Of a stretch of DNA of 64,000 bases, positions 60,974 to 64,000 are shown piece by piece. Numbering within the stretch: position 1 is the stretch's first letter; every line of letters begins with the position of its first letter. This stretch comes from Citrobacter youngae (GTDB lineage Bacteria; Pseudomonadota; Gammaproteobacteria; Enterobacterales; Enterobacteriaceae). The translations under genes were made by a program, and so were the position numbers. Where the stretch lies: contig NZ_RPOI01000010.1 in NCBI RefSeq assembly GCF_003818115.1, forward strand, positions 285,885 to 349,884. Direction: 5' to 3'. The notes beneath the pieces were generated by a model. The model ran no database searches. It was not told the origin of the DNA and saw only the letters and a program-made list of their open reading frames with translations.

Positions 60974-61468
60974 ATGAGCCATGTCTCTTTACAGGATTTT
61001 TTGAAAACTGAGCCGGACGGTACGCTGGAAGCTATCGCAGCCCAGTACAACACCACGCTGCTGGAGGTGGTGAAAAACCTCCCCTCCCCGACGCTGGTTT
61101 CCGGCAGTCAATTTGATACCGTCTGGGAAACCGTCAGCGAATGGGGCAAAGTCACCACCCTGGTCCATACTGCTGATGTCATACTGGAATTCACGGGTGA
61201 ATTACCTTCAGGATTCCACCGCCACGGTTACTTCAACCTGCGCGGCAAAAAAGGCATGACCGGTCATATCAAGGCAGAAAACTGCACGCATATTGCCCTG
61301 ATTGAACGCAAATTTATGGGCATGGACACCGCGTCCATTCTCTTCTTTAACCAGGCGGGTAGCGCTATGTTCAAAATTTTCCTCGGTCGGGATGAGCATC
61401 GTCAGCTACTGGCCGACCAGGTCAGCGCCTTTCACGCGCTGTCTTCATCCTTAAAGGAACATGCCTGA
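60974..61468 (+). CDS. hutX: HutX/ChuX, cytoplasmic heme-utilisation carrier
   Basis: 164 residues, HutX family: SLQDFLKTEPDGTLEAIAAQ, HRHGYFNLRGKKGMTGHIKA, IALIERKFMGMDTASILFFN. Binds heme and trafficks it between HutW and its partner. AGGAG precedes the ATG. Its stop overlaps chuY. Confidence 0.94.
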   Translation: MSHVSLQDFLKTEPDGTLEAIAAQYNTTLLEVVKNLPSPTLVSGSQFDTVWETVSEWGKVTTLVHTADVILEFTGELPSGFHRHGYFNLRGKKGMTGHIKAENCTHIALIERKFMGMDTASILFFNQAGSAMFKIFLGRDEHRQLLADQVSAFHALSSSLKEHA

Positions 61469-62091
61469 TGGCTCCATGGCTCATTTTTGGTGCAGGTGGT
61501 AGCGGCGTCGGCGCGAAAACACTGGCACTCGCACTGGCGGAACAACGTCCGGTGATTGCCGTCGTTCGCAACGCGCAGGTCGCTGCCGGGTTGCAGGAAA
61601 AAGGTGTGCAGGTCTTCATTGGCGACGCCTGCGACAGCCAGGTCACCGCCTGTGCCTGTCGCGCAGCGGGTCAACATGCCACGGTGATCTCCTCCATGGG
61701 CGGTGCCGAGGATTATCTGGCGCACAGAACCGTCATTGATGAAGCAGAAAAAGCGGAGATCAAACGCATGATTCTGGTGACTTCGCTTGGCTGTGGCGAC
61801 AGTTGGCCCTTTTTGTCCCCACGCGCCAGGGCCGCATTTGGTCAGGCGGTACGCGAAAAATCGTTGGCTGAAAGCTGGCTACAAACCAGTCAACTGGACT
61901 ACGCCATTCTCCGCCCCGGCGGTTTACTGAACGGTGCAGCCACAGGTCAGGCGCAACGGATACAGGCCGAGGAGTGCCATGGTTTTGTGATGCGCGCAGA
62001 TGTTGCCAGGCACATTCACGAACTGGCTACAGCTCCGTCACTCAATAACCAGATTTACAGTTTGGTTGAGCCAGGACTGAAACCCGCGTAA
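61468..62091 (+). CDS. chuY: ChuY, anaerobilin reductase
   Basis: 207 residues, NAD(P)-binding Rossmann fold: LIFGAGGSGVGAKTLALALA, RMILVTSLGCGDSW and DYAILRPGGLLNGAATG. In the chu system ChuY reduces the linear tetrapyrrole made by ChuW. One-base-type overlap with hutX, so coupled. Confidence 0.9.
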   Translation: MAPWLIFGAGGSGVGAKTLALALAEQRPVIAVVRNAQVAAGLQEKGVQVFIGDACDSQVTACACRAAGQHATVISSMGGAEDYLAHRTVIDEAEKAEIKRMILVTSLGCGDSWPFLSPRARAAFGQAVREKSLAESWLQTSQLDYAILRPGGLLNGAATGQAQRIQAEECHGFVMRADVARHIHELATAPSLNNQIYSLVEPGLKPA

Positions 62092-62130
62092 ACCCCTCGC
62101 GGCGCGGGAACTTCGCGCCGCAAAGACGTT

Positions 62131-63135
62131 ATGGAGCGTTGCGTGCTTAAGGACTCGCTTTCTTCCGTCAGCATTCTGACGGGTCTTTCTCTGTTGTTGG
62201 TCGCTCTGATGCTCTTCGGAGCCAGCCAGGGGGCGCTGAACATTAGCTTCAGCGCGCTGTTCAACGACGAATACCGTGACATCTGGTTGAACATCCGCCT
62301 GCCCCGCGTGTTGCTGGCCGTTCTGGTAGGCGCAGCGCTGGCAACGGCAGGGGTCATTATGCAGGGGCTTTTTCGCAATCCGATGGCCGATCCTGGCCTG
62401 CTTGGCGTCAGTAGCGGCTCCGCGCTGATGGTCGGTATCGCGATAGTTATCCCCTTTTCGTTTCCCGTGGTGTTGGTGCTGTATGAGCAGATGATTTTTG
62501 CCGTCGCGGGCAGCATGGTGGTCTGCACGATTATTTTCCTGATAAGCCAGCGGCATAACCACGGCGGAATGATGCAACTGCTGTTAGCTGGTATCGCTAT
62601 CAATGCTCTGTGCGGTTCGGCTATTGGCGTGCTGAGCTATGTGGGCGATGAGCAGCAGCTACGTCAACTTACACTGTGGATGATGGGCAATCTCGGCCAG
62701 GCCCAGTGGCCAACGCTGCTGGTTGCCAGTACCTTTGTTCTTCCAGCCATTGCTGTCACCGTCTGTATGGCGGGCACGCTTAATTTGCTGCAATTGGGTG
62801 ATGAAGAGGCGCATTACCTCGGCGTGAACGTCAAGCGTAAGCGCCAGCAGTTACTGTTGCTCAGCTCGCTACTGGTTGGCGCTGCCGTTTCCGTCAGCGG
62901 CGTAATTGGCTTTATAGGCCTGGTGATCCCGCATCTGATCAGAATGACTACCGGCGCCGATCATCGCTGGTTGATTCCCTGCTCTACGCTGGCGGGCGCC
63001 TGTCTACTCCTGATTGCCGATACGCTGGCCCGCACTCTGGTGCAGCCTGCCGAAATGCCCGTTGGCCTGTTAACCAGCCTGATCGGAGGACCGTATTTTC
63101 TGTGGTTAATCCTGCGTAGCCGGAGGGTGTCATGA
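62131..63135 (+). CDS. hmuU: HmuU/ChuU, heme ABC permease
   Basis: 334 residues, FecCD family, about ten helices: [20 protein letters not shown] with the [20 protein letters not shown] signature, and [14 protein letters not shown]. Cytoplasmic membrane importer. Alternative start GTG at 62143 has GGAG at ideal spacing and would give 330 residues. Overlaps hmuV by 4 bases. Confidence 0.94.
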   Translation: MERCVLKDSLSSVSILTGLSLLLVALMLFGASQGALNISFSALFNDEYRDIWLNIRLPRVLLAVLVGAALATAGVIMQGLFRNPMADPGLLGVSSGSALMVGIAIVIPFSFPVVLVLYEQMIFAVAGSMVVCTIIFLISQRHNHGGMMQLLLAGIAINALCGSAIGVLSYVGDEQQLRQLTLWMMGNLGQAQWPTLLVASTFVLPAIAVTVCMAGTLNLLQLGDEEAHYLGVNVKRKRQQLLLLSSLLVGAAVSVSGVIGFIGLVIPHLIRMTTGADHRWLIPCSTLAGACLLLIADTLARTLVQPAEMPVGLLTSLIGGPYFLWLILRSRRVS

Positions 63136-63902
63136 TCGTCGCAGAAAATCTGATCTACAACATTCAGGGGAGACGACTGACCGACGATGTTTCCCTGACG
63201 CTACCCCAAGGAGAGATCGTCGCGATCCTTGGCCCGAATGGCGCCGGGAAATCGACGCTGCTACGCCAGCTCACAGGTTATCTGCAACCTCACAGTGGGC
63301 GCTGTAGCTTATTCGGCAAGCCGCTGGACGAGTGGTCAATCACCGAGCTGGCAAAAATCCGTGCCGTGATGCGCCAGAACAGTCATATGGCCTTCCCGTT
63401 TAGCGTTCAGGAGGTCATTCGCATGGGCAGGCATCCGTATCGCACGCGCAATACGGGCGATGAAACGGAGCACATCATGACGTTGTGCGACTGCCAGGCG
63501 CTGGCCGCGCGCGATTACCGGCATCTGTCGGGAGGAGAACAACAGCGGGTACAGCTGGCGCGTCTGCTGGTTCAGCTTTGGGAGCCCGAGCCTCGGTCCA
63601 AATGGTTGTTTCTCGATGAACCCACCTCCGCCCTGGATATTCACCACCAGCAGCACCTTTTTCGTCTGCTGCGTCGCCTGGTGCGTGAACGGCAGTTTAG
63701 CGTCTGCTGCGTCCTGCACGATCTCAACCTCGCAGCGCGTTATGCCGACCGCGTGGTATTGATGGAACGCGGCAGGATTGTTGATAACGGGTATCCGCAG
63801 GATGTCCTGAAGCAACGGGCGCTGAACGCGCTGTACGGTGCCGATCTCACGGTCATAAATGAACCGGAGCATCGAACGCCGCTTATCGTCCTCAATCAAT
63901 AA
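63132..63902 (+). CDS. hmuV: HmuV/ChuV, heme ABC ATPase
   Basis: 256 residues. Walker [15 protein letters not shown], signature [15 protein letters not shown], Walker [13 protein letters not shown], His switch CVLHDLNLA. Energises HmuU. Last gene of the operon, followed by a terminator. Confidence 0.96.
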   Translation: MIVAENLIYNIQGRRLTDDVSLTLPQGEIVAILGPNGAGKSTLLRQLTGYLQPHSGRCSLFGKPLDEWSITELAKIRAVMRQNSHMAFPFSVQEVIRMGRHPYRTRNTGDETEHIMTLCDCQALAARDYRHLSGGEQQRVQLARLLVQLWEPEPRSKWLFLDEPTSALDIHHQQHLFRLLRRLVRERQFSVCCVLHDLNLAARYADRVVLMERGRIVDNGYPQDVLKQRALNALYGADLTVINEPEHRTPLIVLNQ

Positions 63903-63908
63903 CAGACC

Positions 63909-63939
63909 GGGAACGCTCTGACGTGACGTTCCCGTTTTT
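63909..63939 (+). terminator. Terminator of the heme operon
   Basis: GGGAACG / CGTTCCC stem, 11-base loop, then GTTTTT, 7 bases after the hmuV stop. Confidence 0.88.
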
Positions 63940-64000
63940 CCCCCTTCGCCTCCTTTTTTCATCTTTTCTAAAAACACCCTTGACCTTCCCCTTGCTGGGA

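Overview
The window is chromosomal DNA of an enterobacterium. Gene order and protein sequences fit Citrobacter or a close Salmonella/Escherichia relative best. The backbone argU - fim - folD - ybcJ - ybcI - cysS - ppiB - lpxH - purEK - mnmH - ybbP/ybbA - tesA - ybbO - cnoX - fetBA - qmcA - ybbJ - cueR is the order familiar from E. coli K-12 and Salmonella, and REP/BIME and ERIC repeats lie between genes. Three traits point to the Salmonella/Citrobacter side: the fimZ/fimY/EAL/fimW regulators beside argU, an sfbABC-type ABC operon, and the rcl genes. Species assignment is inference; family-level comparisons are from memory, with no database search.

Layout: 1-5.7 kb is the C-terminal part of a giant repeat-built autotransporter. 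5.9-8.1 kb is a leftward c-di-GMP cassette (PilZ protein, LuxR-type regulator, EAL phosphodiesterase). 8.6-11.6 kb is the reactive-chlorine locus: rclA and rclR are intact, rclB and rclC survive only as remnants. 11.6-20.7 kb is a copper/silver efflux locus (cusCFBA facing cusRS across a CusR box) with a SilE/PcoE-like metal-binding protein after cusS. 20.9-22.3 kb has a metallo-beta-lactamase-fold protein and a UspF-like stress protein. argU (tRNA-Arg-UCU) is at 22.4 kb.

22.7-32.3 kb is a Salmonella-type type 1 fimbrial locus: regulators fimW, an EAL gene broken by an in-frame amber codon, fimY and fimZ run rightward and meet the leftward structural operon fimAICDHF. No invertible switch or recombinase gene was seen. 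32.9-40.3 kb is housekeeping DNA (one-carbon, cysteinyl-tRNA, lipid A, purine and tRNA-modification genes). 40.3-44.3 kb holds a MetNIQ-like ABC operon and a porin. 44.5-53.1 kb is the ybb block (ABC exporter, thioesterase/lysophospholipase, SDR, chaperedoxin, iron exporter FetAB, SPFH/NfeD pair).

53.1-55.9 kb is an overlapping pair of uncharacterised exported proteins (helical-repeat protein and DUF3142-like protein) ending tail-to-tail against cueR. 56.6-63.9 kb is a Fur-box-preceded heme acquisition operon: TonB-dependent receptor, periplasmic binder, radical-SAM HutW/ChuW, HutX, ChuY and ABC transporter HmuUV, closed by a terminator.

No phage, transposase, integrase, rRNA or CRISPR array was seen. 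The least explained parts are the c-di-GMP cassette next to the autotransporter, the amber-interrupted fimbrial phosphodiesterase, the decayed rclBC and the exported-protein pair beside cueR.
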